Part shown: piece by piece, positions 48,169 to 61,942 of the stretch
How the letters are laid out: each line of letters starts with the position of its first letter
Numbering within the stretch: position 1 is the first letter of the stretch
Assembly (NCBI RefSeq): GCF_036898095.1
Contig: NC_090744.1
Coordinates: forward strand, 7,101,718 to 7,165,717
Reading direction: 5' to 3'
DNA: 64,000 nt
Source of the DNA: Palaemon carinicauda
Lineage: Eukaryota; Arthropoda; Malacostraca; Decapoda; Palaemonidae
The notes under the pieces: model-generated
The model's database searches: none
Told to the model about the DNA's origin: nothing
The model's input: only the letters and a program-made list of their open reading frames with translations
Made by a program: the position numbers and the translations under genes

Positions 48169-51100
48169 ATCCGGCTAACCAAAGTTAGAGCACAGAGTCT
48201 TACTAACTTAATGAGGAAAGGTCGAATCAGACATCCGGCTAACCTAAGTTAAAGCACAGAGTCTTACTAACTTAATGGGGAAAGGTCGAATCAGACAACA
48301 TCCGGCTAACCTAAGTTAGAGCACAGAGTCTTACCAACTTAATGAGGAAAGGTCAAATAAGACATCTGGCTAACCTAAGTTAGAGCACAGAGTCTTACTA
48401 ACAAAATGAGGAAAGGTCGAATCAGACAACATCCGGCTAACCTAAGTTAGAGCACAGAGTCTTACTAACTTAATGGGGAAAAGTCGAATCAGACAACATC
48501 CGGCTAACCTAAGTTAGAGCAGAGAGTCTTACTAACTTAATGAGGAAAGGTCGAATCAGACAACATCCAGCTAACCTAAGTTAGAGCACAGAGTCTTACT
48601 AACTTAATGACGAAAGGTCTAATCAGACATCTGGCTAACCTAAGTTAGAGCACAGAATCTTACTAACATAATGAGGAAATGTCAAATCAGACAACATCCG
48701 GCTAACCTAAGTTAGAGCACAGAGTCTTACTAACTTAATGAGGAAAGGTCGAATCAGACATCTGGCTAACCTAAGTTAGAGCAGAGAGTCTTACTAACAT
48801 AATGAGGAAAGGTCAAATCAGACAACATCCGGCTAACCTAAGTTAGAGCACAGAGTCTTACTAACTTAATGACGAAAGGTCGAATCAGACAACATCCGGC
48901 TAACCTAAGTTAGAACATAGAGTCTTACTAACTTAATGAGGAAAGGTCGAATCAGACATCTGGCTAACCTGACTTAGAGCACAGAGTCTTACTAACATAA
49001 TGAGGAAAGGTCGAATCACACAACATCCGGCTAAACTAAGTTAGAACACAGAGTCTTACTAACTTAATGGGGAAAGGTCGAATCAGACAACATCCGGCTA
49101 ACCTAAGTTAGAACACAGAGTCTTACTAACTTAATGGGGAAATGTCGAATCACACATCTGGCTAACCTAAGTTAGAGCACAGAATCTTACTAACTTAATG
49201 ACGAAAGGTCGAATCAGACAACATCCGGCTAACCTAAGTTATAACACAGAGTCTTACTAACTTAATGGGGAAAGGTCGAATCAGATATCTGGCTAACCAA
49301 GTTAGAGCACAGAGTCTTACTAACTTAATGACGAAAGGTCGAATCAGACAACATCCGGCTAAACTAAGAGCACAGAGTCTTACTAACTTAATGGGGAAAG
49401 GTCGAATCAGACAACATCCGGCTAACCTAAGTTAGAACACAGAGTCTTACTAACTTAATGGGGAAAGGTCGAATCAGACATCTGGCTAACCTAAGTTAGA
49501 GCACAGAGTCTTACTAACATAATGAGGAAAGGTCGAATCAGAAAACCTCCGGCTAACCTAAGTTAGAGCACATAGTCTTACTAACTTAATGACGAAAGGT
49601 CGAATCAGACATCTGGCTAACCTAAGTTAGAGCAGAGAGTCTTACTAACATAATGAGGAAATGTCAAATCAGACAACATCCGGCTAACCTAAGTTAGAGC
49701 ACAGAGTCTTACTAACTTAATGAGGAGAGGTCGAATCAGACATCCAGCTAACCTAAGTTAGAGCACAGAGTCTTACTAACATAATGAGGAAATGTCAAAT
49801 CAGACACCATCCGGCTAACCTAAGTTAGAGCACAGAGTCTTACTAACTTAATAAGGAAAGGTCGAATCAGACATCTGGCTAACCTAAGTTAGACCACAGA
49901 GTCTTACTAACATAATGAGGAAAGGTCGAATCAGACAGTATCCGGCTAACCTAAGTTAGAGCACAGAGTCTTACTAACTTAATGACGAAAGGTCGAATCA
50001 GACAACATCCGGCTAAACTAAGAGCACAGAGTCTTACTAACTTAATGGGGAAAGGTCGAATCAGACAACATACGGCTAACCTAAGTTAGAACACAGAGTC
50101 TTACTAACTTAATGGGGAAAGGTCGAATCAGACATCTGGTTAACCTAAGTTAGAGCACAGAGACTTACTAACATAATGAGGAAAGGTCGAATCAGACATC
50201 CGGCTAACCTAAGTTAGAGCACAGAGTCTCACTAACTTAATGACGAAAGGTCGAATCAGACATCTGGCTAACCTGAGTTAGAGCACAGAGTCTTACTAAC
50301 ATAATGAGGAAATGTCAAATCAGACAACATCCGGCTAACCTAAGTTAGAGCACAGAGTCTTACTAACTTAATGACGAAAGGTCGAATCAGATATCTGGCT
50401 AACCTAAGTTAGAGCACAGAGTCTTACTAACTTAAAGGGGGAAGGTCGAATCAGACAACATCCGGCTAACCTAAGTTAGAGCACAGAGTCTTACCAACTT
50501 AATGAAGAAAGGTCGAATCAGACATCTGGCTAACCTAAGTTAGAGCACAGAGTCTTACTAACAAAATGAGGAAAGGTCGAATCAGACAACATCCGGCTAA
50601 CCTAAGTTAGAGCACAGAGTCTTACTAACTTAATGGGGAAAAGTCGAATCAGACAACATCCGGCTAACCTAAGTTAGAGCAGAGAGTCTTACTAACTTAA
50701 TGAGGAAAGGTCGAATCAGACAACATCCAGCTAACCTAAGTTAGAGCACAGAGTCTTACTAACTTAATGACGAAAGGTTTAATCAGACATCTGGCTAACC
50801 TAAGTTAGAGCACAGAGTCTTACTAACATAATGAGGAAATGTCAAATCAGACAACATCCGGCTAACCTAAGTTAGAGCACAGAGTCTTACTAACTTAATG
50901 AGGAAAGGTCGAATCAGACATCTGGCTAACCTAAGTTAGAGCAGAGAGTCTTACTAACATAATGAGGAAATGTCGAATCAGACAACATCCGGCTAACCTA
51001 AGTTAGAGCACAGAGTCTTACTAACTTAATGACGAAAGGTCGAATCAGACAACATCCGGCTAACCTAAGTTAGAACACAGAGTCTTACTAACATAATGAG

Positions 51101-54100
51101 GAAAGGTTGAATCAGACATCTGGCTAACCTAAGTTAGAGCACAGAGTCTTACTAACATAATGAGGAAAGGTCGAATCACACAACATCCGGCTAAACTAAG
51201 TTAGAACACAGAGTCTTACTAATTTAATGGGGAAAGGTCGAATCTGACAACATCCGGCTAACCTAAGTTAGCATACAGAGTCTTACTAACTTAATGGGGA
51301 AATGTCGAATCAGACATCTGGCTAACCTAAGTTAGAGCACAGAGTCTTACTAACTTAATGATGAAAGGTCGAATCAGACAACATCCGGCTAACCTAAGTT
51401 ATAACACAGAGTCTTACTAACTTAATGGGGAAAGGTCGAATCAGACATCTGGCTAACCTAAGTTAGAGCACAGAGTCTTACTAACTTAATGACGAAAGGT
51501 CGAATCAGACAACATCCGGCTAAACTAAGAGCACAGAGTCTTACTAACTTAATGGGGAAAGGTCGAATCAGACAACATCCGGCTAACCTAAGTTAGAACA
51601 CAGAGTCTTACTAACTTAATGGGGAAAGGTCGAATCAGACATCTGGCTAACCTAAGTTAGAGCACTGAGTCTTACTAACATAATGAGGAAAGGTCGAATC
51701 AGAAAACCTCCGGCTAACCTAAGTTAGAGCACATAGTCTTACTAACTTAATGACGAAAGGTCGAATCAGACATCTGGCTAACCTAAGTTAGAGCAGAGAG
51801 TCTTACAAACATAATGAGGAAATGTCAAATCAGACAACATCCGGCTAACCTAAGTTAGAGCACAGAGTCTTACTAACTTAATGAGGAGAGGTCGAATCAG
51901 ACATCCGGCTAACCTAAGTTAGAGCACAGAGTCTTACTAACATAATGAGGAAATGTCAAATCAGACACCATCCGGCTAACCTAAGTTAGAGCACAGAGTC
52001 TTACTAACTTAATGAGGAAAGGTCGAATCAGACATCTGGCTAACCTAAGTTAGACCACAGAGTCTTACTAACATAATGAGGAAAGGTCGAATCAGACAAC
52101 ATCCGGCTAACCTAAGTTAGAGCACAGAGTCTTACTAACATAATGACGAAAGGTCGAATCAGACAACATCCGGCTAAACTAAGAGCACAGAGTCTTACTA
52201 ACTTAATGGGGAAAGGTCGAATCAAACAACATACGGCTAACCTAAGTTAGAACACAGAGTCTTACTAACTTAATGGGGAAAGGTCGAATCAGACATCTGG
52301 TTAACCTAAGTTAGAGCACAGAGTCTTACTAACATAATGAGGAAAGGTCGAATCAGACATCCGGCTAACCTAAGTTAGAGCACAGAGTCTTACTAACCTA
52401 ATGACGAAAGGTCGAATCAGACATCTGGCTAACCTAAGTTAGAGCACAGAGTCTTACTAACATAATGAGGAAATGTCAAATCAGACAACATCCGGCTAAC
52501 CTAAGTTGGAGCACAGAGTCTTACTAACTTAATAACGAAAGGTCGAATCAGATATCTGGCTAACCTAAGTTAGAGCACAGAGTCTTACTAACATAATGAG
52601 GAAAGGTCGAATCAGACAACATCCGGCTAACCTAAGTTAGAGCACAGAGTCTTACTAACTTAATAACGAAAGGTCGAATCAGACATCTGGCTAACCTAAG
52701 TTAGAGCACAGAGTCTTACTAACATAATGAGGAAAGATAGAATCAGACAACATCAGGCTAACCTAAGTTAAAGCACAGAGTCTTACTAACTTAATGGGGA
52801 AAGGTCGAATCAGACAACATCTGGCTAACCTAAGTTAGAGCACAGAGTCTTACCAACTTAATGAGGAAAGGTCGAATCAGACCTCTGGCTAACCTAAGTT
52901 AGAGCACAGAGTCTTACTAACATAATGAGGAAAGGTCGAATCAGACAACATCCGGCTAACCTAAGTTAGAGCACAGAGTCTTACTAACTTAATGAGGAAA
53001 GGTCGAATCAAACAACATCCGGCTAACCTAAGTTAGAGCACAGAGTCTTACTAACTTAATGACAAAAGGTCTAATCAGACATCTGGCTAACCTAAGTTAG
53101 AGCACAGAGTCTTACTAACATAATGAGGAAATATCAAATCAGACAACATCCGGCTAGCCTAAGTTAGAGCACAGAGTCTTACTAACTTAATGAGGAAAGG
53201 TCGAATCAGACATCTGGCTATCTTAAGTTAGAGCACAGAGTCTTACTAACATAATGAGGAAAGGTCGAATCAGACAACATCCGGCTAACCCAAGTTAGAG
53301 CACAGAGTCTTACTAACTTAATGACGAAAGGTCGAATCAGACAACATCCGGCTAACCTAAGTTAGAACACAGAGTCTTACTAACTTAATGGGGAAAGGTC
53401 GAATCAGACATCTGGCTAACCTAAGTTAGAGCATAGAGTCTTACTAACATAATGAGGAAAGGTCGAATCAGACAACATCCGGGTAAACTAAGTTAGAACA
53501 CAGAGTCTTACTTACTTAATGGGAAAAGGTCGAATCAGACAACATCCGGCTAACCTAAGTTAGAACACAGAGTCTTACTAACTTAATGGGGAAAGGTCGA
53601 ATCAGACATCTGGTTAACCTAAGTTAGAGCACAGAGTCTTACTAACTTAATGACGAAAGGTCGAATCAGACAACATCCGGCTAACCTAAGTTAGAACACA
53701 GAGTCTTACTAACTTAATGGGGAAAGGTCGAATCAGACATCTGGCTAACCTAAGTTAGAGCACAGAGTCTTACTAACTTAATAACGAAAGGTCGAATCAG
53801 ACAACATGCGGCTAAACTAAGAGCACAGAGTCTTACTAACTTAATGGGGAAAGGTCGTATCAGACAACATCCGGCTAACCTAAGTTAGAACACAGAGTCT
53901 TACTAAATTAATGGGGAAAGGTCGAATCAGACATCTGGCTAACCTAAGTTAGAGCACAGAGTCTTACTAACATAATGAGGAAAGGTCGAATCAGAAAACA
54001 TCCGGCTAACCTAAGTTAGAGCACATAGTCTTACTAACTTAATGACGAAAGGTTGAATCAGACATCTGGCTAACCTAAGTTAGAGCACAGAGTCTTACTA

Positions 54101-57100
54101 ACATAATGAGGAAATGTAAAATCAGACAACATCCAGCTAACCTAAGTTAGAGCACAGAGTCTTACTAACTTAATGAGGAAAGGTCGAATCAAACATCTGG
54201 CTAACCTAAATTAGAGCACAGAGTCTTACTAACATAATGAGGAAATGTCAAATCAGACACCATCCGGCTAACCTAAGTTAGAGAAGAGAGTCTTACTAAC
54301 TTAATGAGGAAAGGTAGAATCAGACATCTGGCTAACCTAAGTTAGAGCACAGAGTCTTACTAACATAATGAGGAAAGGTCAAATCAGACAACATCCGGCT
54401 AACCTAAGTTAGAGCACAGAGTCTTACTAACTTAATGATGAAAGGTCGAATCAGACAACATCCGGCTAAACTAAGAGCACAGAGTCTTACTAACTTAATG
54501 GGGAAAGGTCGAATCAGACAACATACGGCTAACCTAAGTTAGAACACAGAGTCTTACTAACTTAATGGGGAAAGGTCGAACCAGACATCTGGTTAACCTA
54601 AGTTAGAGCACAGAGTCTTACTAACATAATGCGGAAAGGTCGAATCAGACATCCGGCTAACCTAAGTTAGAGCCCAGAGTCTTACTAACTTAATGACGAA
54701 AGGTCGAATCAGACATCTGGCTAACCTAAGTTAGAGCACAGAGTCTTACTAACATAATGAGGAAATCTCAAATCAGACAACATCCGGCTAACCTAAGTTA
54801 GAGCACAGAGTCTTACTAACTTAATGACGAAAGGTCGAATCAGATATCTGGCTAACCTAAGTTAGAGCACAGAGTCTTACTAACATAATGAGGAAAGGTC
54901 GAATCAGACAACATCCGGCTAACCTAAGATAGAGCACAGAGTCTTACTAACTTAATGAGGAAAAGTCGAATCAGACATCTGGCTAACCTAAGTTAGAGCA
55001 CAGAGTCTTACTAACTTAATGGGGAAAGGTCGAATCAGACAACATCCGTCTAACCTAAGTTAGAACACAGAGTCTTACTAACTCAATGTGGAAAGGTCGA
55101 ATCAGACAACATCCGGCTAACCTAAGTTAGAGCACAGAGTCTTACTAACTTAATGACGAAAGGTCGAATCAGACATCTGGCTAACCTAAGTTAGAGCACA
55201 GAGACTTACTAACATAATGAGGAAAGGTCGAATCAGACAACATCTGGCTAACCTAAGTTAGAGCAGAGAGTCTTACCAACTTAATGACGAAAGGTCAAAT
55301 CAGACAACATCCGGCTAACCTAAGTTAGAGCACAGAGTCTTACTAACTTAATGAGGAAAGGTTGAATCAGACAACATCCGGCTAACCTAAGTTAGAGCAG
55401 AGAGTCTTACTAACTTAATGACGAAAGGTCGAATCAGACAACATCCGGCTAAACTAAGTTAGAGCACAGAGTCTTACTAACTTAATGACGAAAGGTCGAA
55501 TCAGACAACATCCGGCTAAACTAAGTTAGAGCACAGAGTCTTACTAACTTAATGGGGGAAGGTCGAATCAGACAACATGCGGCTAAACTAAGTTAGAGCA
55601 CAGAGTCTTACTAACTTAATGTGGAAAGGTCGAATCAGACAACATCCGGCTAAACTAAGAGCACAGAGTCTTACTAACTTAATGGGGAAAGGTCGAATCA
55701 GACAACATCCGGCTAAACTAAGAGCACAGAGTCTTACTAACTTAATGGGGAAAGATTGAATCAGACATCTGGCAAACCTAAGTTAGAGCACAGAGTCTTA
55801 CTAACTTAATGATTAAAGGTCAAATCAGACAACATCCGGCTAACCTAAGTTAGAGCACAGAGTCCCACTAACTTAATGACGAAAGGTCGAATCAGACAAC
55901 ATCCGGCTAAACTAAGAGCACAGAGTCTTACTAACTTAATGGGGAAAGGTCGAATCAGACAACATCCGGCTAAACTAAGTTAGAGCACAGAGTCTTACTA
56001 ACTTAATGACGAAAGGTCGAATCAGACAACATCCGGCTAAACTAAGAGCACAGAGTCTTACTAACTTAATGAGGAAAGGTCGAATCAGTCATCTGGCTAA
56101 CCTAAGTTAGAGCACAGAGTCTTACTAACATAATGAGGAAAGGTTGAATCAGACAATATCCGGCTAACCTAAGTTAGAGCACAGAGTCTTACTAACTTAA
56201 TGAGGAAAGGTCGAATCAGACAACATCCGGCTAACCTGAGTTAGAGCACAGAGTCTTACTAACTTAATGGGGAAAGGTCGAATCAGACAACATCCGGCTA
56301 AACTAAGTTAGAGCATAGAGTCTTACGAACTTAATGGGGAAAGGTCGAATCAGACAACATCCGGCTAAACTAAGAGCACAGAGTCTTACTAACTTAATGG
56401 GGAAGGGTCGAATCAGACAACATCCGGCTAACCTAAGTTAGAGCACAGAGTCTTACTAACTTAATGAGGAAAGGTCGAATCAGACATCTGGCTAACCTAA
56501 GTTAGAGCACAGAGTCTTACTAACTTAATGAGGAAAGGTCGAATCAGACAACATCTGGCTAACATAAGTTAGAGCACAGAGTCTTACTAACTTAATAGGG
56601 AAAGGTCGAATCAGACAACATCCGGCTAAACTAAGAGCACAGAGTCTTACTAACTTAATGAGGAAAGGTCGAATCAGACAACATCCGGCTAGCCTAAGTT
56701 AGAGCACAGAGTCTTACTAACTTAATGGGGAAAGGTCGAATCAGACAACATCCGGCTAACCTAAGTTAGAGCACAGAGTCTTACTAACTTAATGAGGAAA
56801 TGTCGAATCAGACATCTGGCTAACCTAAGTTGGAGCAGAGAGTCTTACTAACTTAATGACGAAAGGTCGAATCAGACAACATCCGGCTAAACTAAGTTAG
56901 AGCACAGAGTCTTACTAACTTAATGACGAAAGGTCGAATCAGACAACATCCGGCTAAACTAAGTTAGAGCACAGAGTCTTACTAACTTAATGTTGGAAGG
57001 TCGAATCAGACAACATCCGGCTAAACTAAGTTAGAGCACAGAGTCTTACTAACTTAATGGGGAAAGGTCGAATCAGACAACATCCGGCTAAACTAAGAGC

Positions 57101-58475
57101 ACAGAGTCTTACTAACTTAATGGGGAAAGGTCGAATCAGACAACATCCGGCTAAACTAAGAGCACAGAGTCTTACTAACTTAATGATTAAAGGTCAAATC
57201 AGACAACATCCGGCTAACCTAAGTTAGAGCACAGAGTCTTACTAACTTAATGACGAAAGGTAGAATCAGACAACATCCGGCTAAACTAAGAGCACAGAGT
57301 CTTACTATCTTAATGGGGAAAGGTCGAATCAGACAACATCCGGCTAAACTAAGTTAGAGCACAGAGTCTTACTAACTTAATGACGAAAGGTTGAATCGGA
57401 CAACATCCGGCTAAACTAAGAGCACAGAGTCTTACTAAATTAATGGGGAAAGGTCGAATCAGACAACATCCGGCTAAACTAAGAGCACAGAGTCTTACTA
57501 ACTTAATGGGGAAAGGTCGAATCAGACAACATCCGGCTTACCTAAGTTAGAGCACAGAGTCTTACTAACTTTAATGAGGAAAGGTCGAATCAGACATCTG
57601 GCTAACCTAAGTTAGAGCACAGAGTCTTATTAACATAATGACGAAAGGTTGAATCAGACAATATCCGTCTAACCTAAGTTAGAGCACAGAGTCTTACTAA
57701 CTTAATGAGGAAAGGTCGAATCAGACAACATCCGGCTAACCTGAGTTAGAGCACAGAGTCTTACTAACTTAATGGGGAAAGGTCGAATCAGACAACATCC
57801 GGCTAAACTAAGTTAGAGCACAGAGTCTTACAAACCTAATGGGGAAAGGTCGAATCAGACAACATCCGGCTAAACTAAGAGCACAGAGTCTTACTAACTT
57901 AATGGGGAAGGGTCGAATCAGACAACATCCGGCTAACCTAATTTAGAGCACAGAGTCTTACTAACTTAATGAGGAAAGGTCGAATCAGACATCTGGCTAA
58001 CCTAAGTTAGAGCACAGAGTCTTACTAACTTAATGAGGAAAGGTCGAATCAGACAACATCTGGCTAACATAAGTTAGAGCACAGAGTCTTACTAACTTAA
58101 TAGGGAAAGGTCGAATCAGACAACATCCGGCTAAACTAAGAGCACAGAGTCTTACTAACTTAATGAGGAAAGGTCGAATCAGACAACATCCGGCTAGCCT
58201 AAGTTAGAGCACAGAGTCTTACTAACTTATTGGGGAAAGGTCGAATCAGACAACATCCGGCTAACCTAAGTTAGAGCACAGAGTCTTACTAACTTAATGA
58301 GGAAATGTCGAATCAGACATCTGGCTAACCTAAGTTAGAGCACAGAGTCTTACTAACATAATGACGAAAGGTCGAATCAGACAACATCCGGCTAACCTAA
58401 GTTAGAGCACAGAGTCTTACTAACTTAATGAGGAAAGGTCGAATCAGACAACATCCGGCTAAACTAAGAGCACAG
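48169..58475. repeat. Satellite DNA array, 67/64/63-bp monomers with higher-order structure
   Basis: Three monomer classes. A (67 bp) has AACATCCGGCTAACC and ACTTAATGA. B (64 bp) has CATCTGGCTAACC and usually ACATAATGA. C (63 bp) has CGGCTAAACTAAGAGCAC. A and B alternate over much of the array as 131-bp dimers. Private variants recur at higher-order offsets: GAAAACCTCC at 49541 and 51702, AACAAAATGAGG at 48400 and 50560, CACAACATCC...CTAAACTAAG at 49019 and 51179, giving about 2160. The third repeat is about 2292 away (one dimer longer). Further right the period changes: GATTAAAGGT at 55811 and 57185 (1374), AATAGGGAAAGG at 56594 and 58099 (1505). Between 47990 and 48168 the monomer pattern is degenerate. 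No coding content. Confidence 0.96.
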
Positions 58476-58949
58476 TGTGGCGGGATGTTGCAAGAACAAG
58501 CCCCACACCCTTGAATCTTACTTACTGGCAATTGTCTCCTCAACACATACTTTCCCCTTACGTTATCATAAACTGGACTCTTAGACAAAAGGACAAACAA
58601 AACAAAACATACCCTTAAAACTATATTTCCTAATACCACAATACTTAACATGGAACCATTCACAATCAAAAAAATAATCACACTTACAACTAATCATAAA
58701 CTTCACACTAAAAATATAATAACCACCATTCAAATAATCAACAAAACCCCTAACAAAACTTAAATCAACCGCACACCAACACCCAAATAAATATCTGTGT
58801 TTATATATATTTTATAGACACCAACACTGTCTATACACACAAGCCAACTGTCTTTTATGGCACAACACCACTATATGAAACCCGAAGATTGTTTTCAATT
58901 TCCATACCGGACTTAACTCCTCGGGGTCATGGGTGTCATCGTCGTCGAT

Positions 58950-58980
<31 letters not shown>

Positions 58981-59433
58981 GAAATCTTAATTGTAATAAA
59001 CAGGCCAGGTCGTCAACAGTTGATAAATCAAATGAGCAGTCCAAACAAAATCGTAATACAGGCCAGGTCATCAACAACCAATCCACTTTCTAAATTCGGT
59101 CTCTCCAAAGGAGGAATCACGGCCTGCCAAAATAAAAAGAAAAACACTTACGAACACTCCTAACTAACTTAACTATCGCACTATAATCAAAGATAAATAA
59201 TAAACTGTTCCTATCATTCACAATCACGACAAGCAAAGATAAACAAAACTGTACTTACTGTTAGAATATACAAAACACTTCCTTGCTGGTAATAAAGGAT
59301 AATAGTAAAATCCAGCAATCACACACACAACCGCCTCTATCAGCAGTCAATCAAAAAAGCATTCGCTCCGAAACATTCACCACTGTCGTAACCTAGCTAA
59401 AAACATAAACAAACAATCTCATTTGTACCAACA
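58476..59433 (-). repeat. 3' LTR (left copy) of the gag-only element
   Basis: About 958 bp. Minus strand begins TGTTGGTACAAATGAG and ends CATCCCGCCACA. Contains a (CAT)n tract at 58950-58978. Longer than the other copy, mainly through a roughly 150-base segment at 59115-59265. Confidence 0.85.
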
Positions 59434-59444
59434 GTCTTTCCCAC
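59434..59444 (-). other. Polypurine tract of the gag-only element
   Basis: Minus strand GTGGGAAAGAC ends directly at the start of the 3' LTR. Confidence 0.6.
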
Positions 59445-59563
59445 TACAAACCATCATTCGCTAAATACCACTTGTTCTTCTGCGCGCACCGCGGACACAC
59501 AAACACACATACACACACACAAACACACACTCTCGCGCGATTTAGCAAAACTAATGCAAATGA

Positions 59564-59570
<7 letters not shown>

Positions 59571-59605
<35 letters not shown>
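59571..59605. repeat. (CT)n microsatellite inside the gag-only element
   Basis: About 35 bases of CT, with a (CA)n-rich stretch at 59500-59530. Confidence 0.95.
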
Positions 59606-59607
<2 letters not shown>

Positions 59608-59688
59608 ATTTGGCAAAAGAAAATAAAAAAAAAAATAAAAAAAAAATTAATCCTCCACATTCCTCCCCCTTACTTTGCCAAATCCTAC

Positions 59689-60399
59689 TCACACAAAACT
59701 TACATTATTTTTTTTCATAACCCAGTCGCAGTCGGGAACGGGACCTCTACTCCGAGTAACTGGGCCCCCATATACTCTCTCATTCACTTCTTCCTTATCA
59801 CAATCATTCGCTACATTAACACTATTCCTATCTAAATCCCTATCATCTAATATATCATGTACAATCATATCTACCTCTTTCTCATCTGGCCCTATAATTA
59901 CACTCATTTCTGTAAACAGTTCATCCATTTCATCAAAAACATTCTCAACTTTAGCAAAAGATTCATTCATGCTACTAATCATTCTCCTATCTCTCACTCT
60001 CGCATTCGTCATCCTTTCTTCTACATCACCTAAGGAAAAGCCACACACACTATAGGTATCATTCATACTCAGCCATGATTCATCTGTATTAACATATTTA
60101 TCCTCCATACTCACTTGTACATTTACACCCTTGTCATACTTATTCGTATTCTTACCTATACCTATAAATTTCCCTTGCACTTTCTCCTCACTTAAAACTT
60201 TCAAACGCCTCTTTTTCCTATATTCAACTAACACTAATTGTTTATTTTCCAGCCCTAATTTCTCATGCATACTAGGTTCATACTTGCTCATTTCCAACCA
60301 ATTACTCATCCCATTCTCACAAACATTAATCCTATTCCTTCCACACACACAGGAGGACTCACCCAGCTGAACCCTCTCACACTCTAGTTTCCCAAACAT
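59689..60399 (-). CDS. Acidic C-terminal frame of the gag-only element, function unknown
   Basis: 236 residues on the minus strand, uninterrupted. It follows the knuckle region and overlaps it slightly in another frame. Highly charged, with many Asp, Glu and Met, and a C-terminal GGPVTRSRGPVPD segment of the kind seen near the ends of LTR-element polyproteins. No protease D-T/S-G, RT or integrase motif is present. It may be what is left after deletion of pol, or a novel Gag tail. The ATG lies in the overlap, so it could also be reached by frameshifting. Confidence 0.55.
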   Translation of the reverse strand: MFGKLECERVQLGESSCVCGRNRINVCENGMSNWLEMSKYEPSMHEKLGLENKQLVLVEYRKKRRLKVLSEEKVQGKFIGIGKNTNKYDKGVNVQVSMEDKYVNTDESWLSMNDTYSVCGFSLGDVEERMTNARVRDRRMISSMNESFAKVENVFDEMDELFTEMSVIIGPDEKEVDMIVHDILDDRDLDRNSVNVANDCDKEEVNERVYGGPVTRSRGPVPDCDWVMKKNNVSFV

Positions 60400-60740
60400 C
60401 CTGGCTGACTTAATCCCTTCTTCCTACATACTCTAGCTACATGCCCATCTGCACCACATTCAGTACACTTACTCCGTGGCTCCTTGCATATTCTAGCATA
60501 ATGACTATCCTTACCACAGTTACCACAAATCACATTCATACGATTACTACGACATCCACTCGCTACGTGCCCAGTCATACCACACCGATAACATTTTCTC
60601 TTTCTTGCACTCGCTAATTCTATGCCCTACCTCACCACATCCAAAACAAGCACCTAGAGCCCATCTACATTCATTCTTCTTATGTCCTACTTTCCCACAT
60701 CTATAACACTTCTCTTCACGGATACAACTACCTGACCTAC
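60384..60740 (-). pseudogene. gag: Gag zinc-knuckle region with five CCHC motifs
   Basis: On the minus strand: C-YR-C-GKVG-H-KKNE-C and C-FG-C-GEVG-H-RISE-C in one frame, then, after a one-base frame change near 60600, C-YR-C-GMTG-H-VASG-C, C-GN-C-GKDS-H-YARI-C and C-TE-C-GADG-H-VARV-C. All five have the C-X2-C-X4-H-X4-C spacing of retroviral and CNBP-type knuckles, which bind single-stranded nucleic acid. Most LTR-element Gag proteins carry one to three. The frame ends at 60384 just after the fifth. Confidence 0.85.
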
Positions 60741-61514
60741 CTCGCTGCGCACTAGCACTCCTATCCCTCCAAACCTGATTCCCTTGCCTAACCCATCATT
60801 TGTCCTTACAGGTATTCCCACATTACTCGCCCTAACACTCCTATCTACTACATTATCAGCTACCCTCATTGGTCCTCTCATAACAGCATCTCTAAAACTA
60901 ACAAATTCTGGCACACTTTCCTCCATTCCAGTTCTTACACTCACAGATTTACTTTCTTTCATACACCTATCCAACTCGTAATCCTCAACTATCTCTAAAA
61001 TATCCTCCCATGTCAATCTTTCTTTCGTCCACCTCATTTTCTCCTTCCGTTTCAAATTAACAAACTCAGCAACATTCTCGGGTACAGTAGCCAAAAACTT
61101 CTTCATTAACTCCTTATTATCATTTATACCTTCATCCCCATACTTCTTCCTAGCTAAAGTTTCCAACCTACATACATACATCGATATCGCTTCTCCTGCA
61201 TTCATCAGTGCTTCATCAAAATCATTCTTACGCTTATACTTAACACTCCCTTTCATACGTTTTACCTGCTCAATTATTCTCTTTTTCACACTTTCATAAT
61301 CAACGTCCCCTACACTCATTATCACTCCATACATCGTCAACAAATACCCAGTCAAATATCCTCCTAAATCCCTAGCCCAAACTCTTTTACTATCACCATA
61401 CTTATCCTGACAATACCTCTCATACTCCTTGAAAAAATCATATACATCCCTACTGCTATGCTCATTGAACCTTTCACACCGAGGTACCTCTCTCATAAAC
61501 ACAGTCTTACACAC
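60687..61514 (-). pseudogene. gag: Gag capsid-like region of the gag-only element, second copy of the duplicated part
   Basis: 275 residues. It begins inside the duplicated segment (MREVPRCERF) and continues with DFFKEYERYCQDKYG, AGEAISMYVCR, KELMKKFLATVPENVAEF and TWEDILEIVEDYELD, the helical capsid-type pattern of LTR-element Gag. The end runs out of frame shortly before the first knuckle: coding continues one base over, so a second small frame change lies near 60730. Together with the upstream and downstream frames it was one Gag. Confidence 0.75.
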
Positions 61515-61942
61515 ATCACGTTCATTCTCACTGCTATCATCACTGCCTACTCCCTACATACATACATCGATATCGCTTCTCCTGCATTCATCAGTGCTTC
61601 ATCAAAATCATTCTTACGCTTATACTTAACACTCCCTTTCATACGTTTTACCTGCTCAATTATTCTCTTTTTCACACTTTCATAATCAACGTCTCCTACA
61701 CTCATTATCACTCCATACATCGTCAACAAATACCCAGTCAAATATCCTCCTAAATCCCTAGCCCAAACTCTTTTACTATCACCATACTTATCCTGACAAT
61801 ACCTCTCATACTCCTTGAAAAAATCATATACATCCCTACTGCTATGCTCATAGAACCTTTCACACCGAGGTACCTCTCTCATAAACACAGTCTTACACAC
61901 ATCACGTTCATTCTCACTGCTATCATCACTGCCTACTCCCTT
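61171..61942. repeat. 386-bp tandem duplication inside gag
   Basis: TCGATATCGC at 61181 recurs at 61567, and the sequence between is repeated almost exactly to about 61942 (for example CGTCCCCTAC versus CGTCTCCTAC). 386 is not a multiple of three, so the duplication breaks the gag frame. Confidence 0.93.

Noticed and set aside
48169..58475. Telomeric repeat, suggested by CTAACCTAAG in each monomer
   Set aside because: Arthropod telomeres are uninterrupted TTAGG repeats. Here the motif occurs once per 63-67-bp monomer.
59689..60399. A remaining protease, RT or integrase in the gag-only element
   Set aside because: I searched for D-T/S-G, YXDD, HHCC and DDE patterns in the frames of 59434-62640 and saw none.
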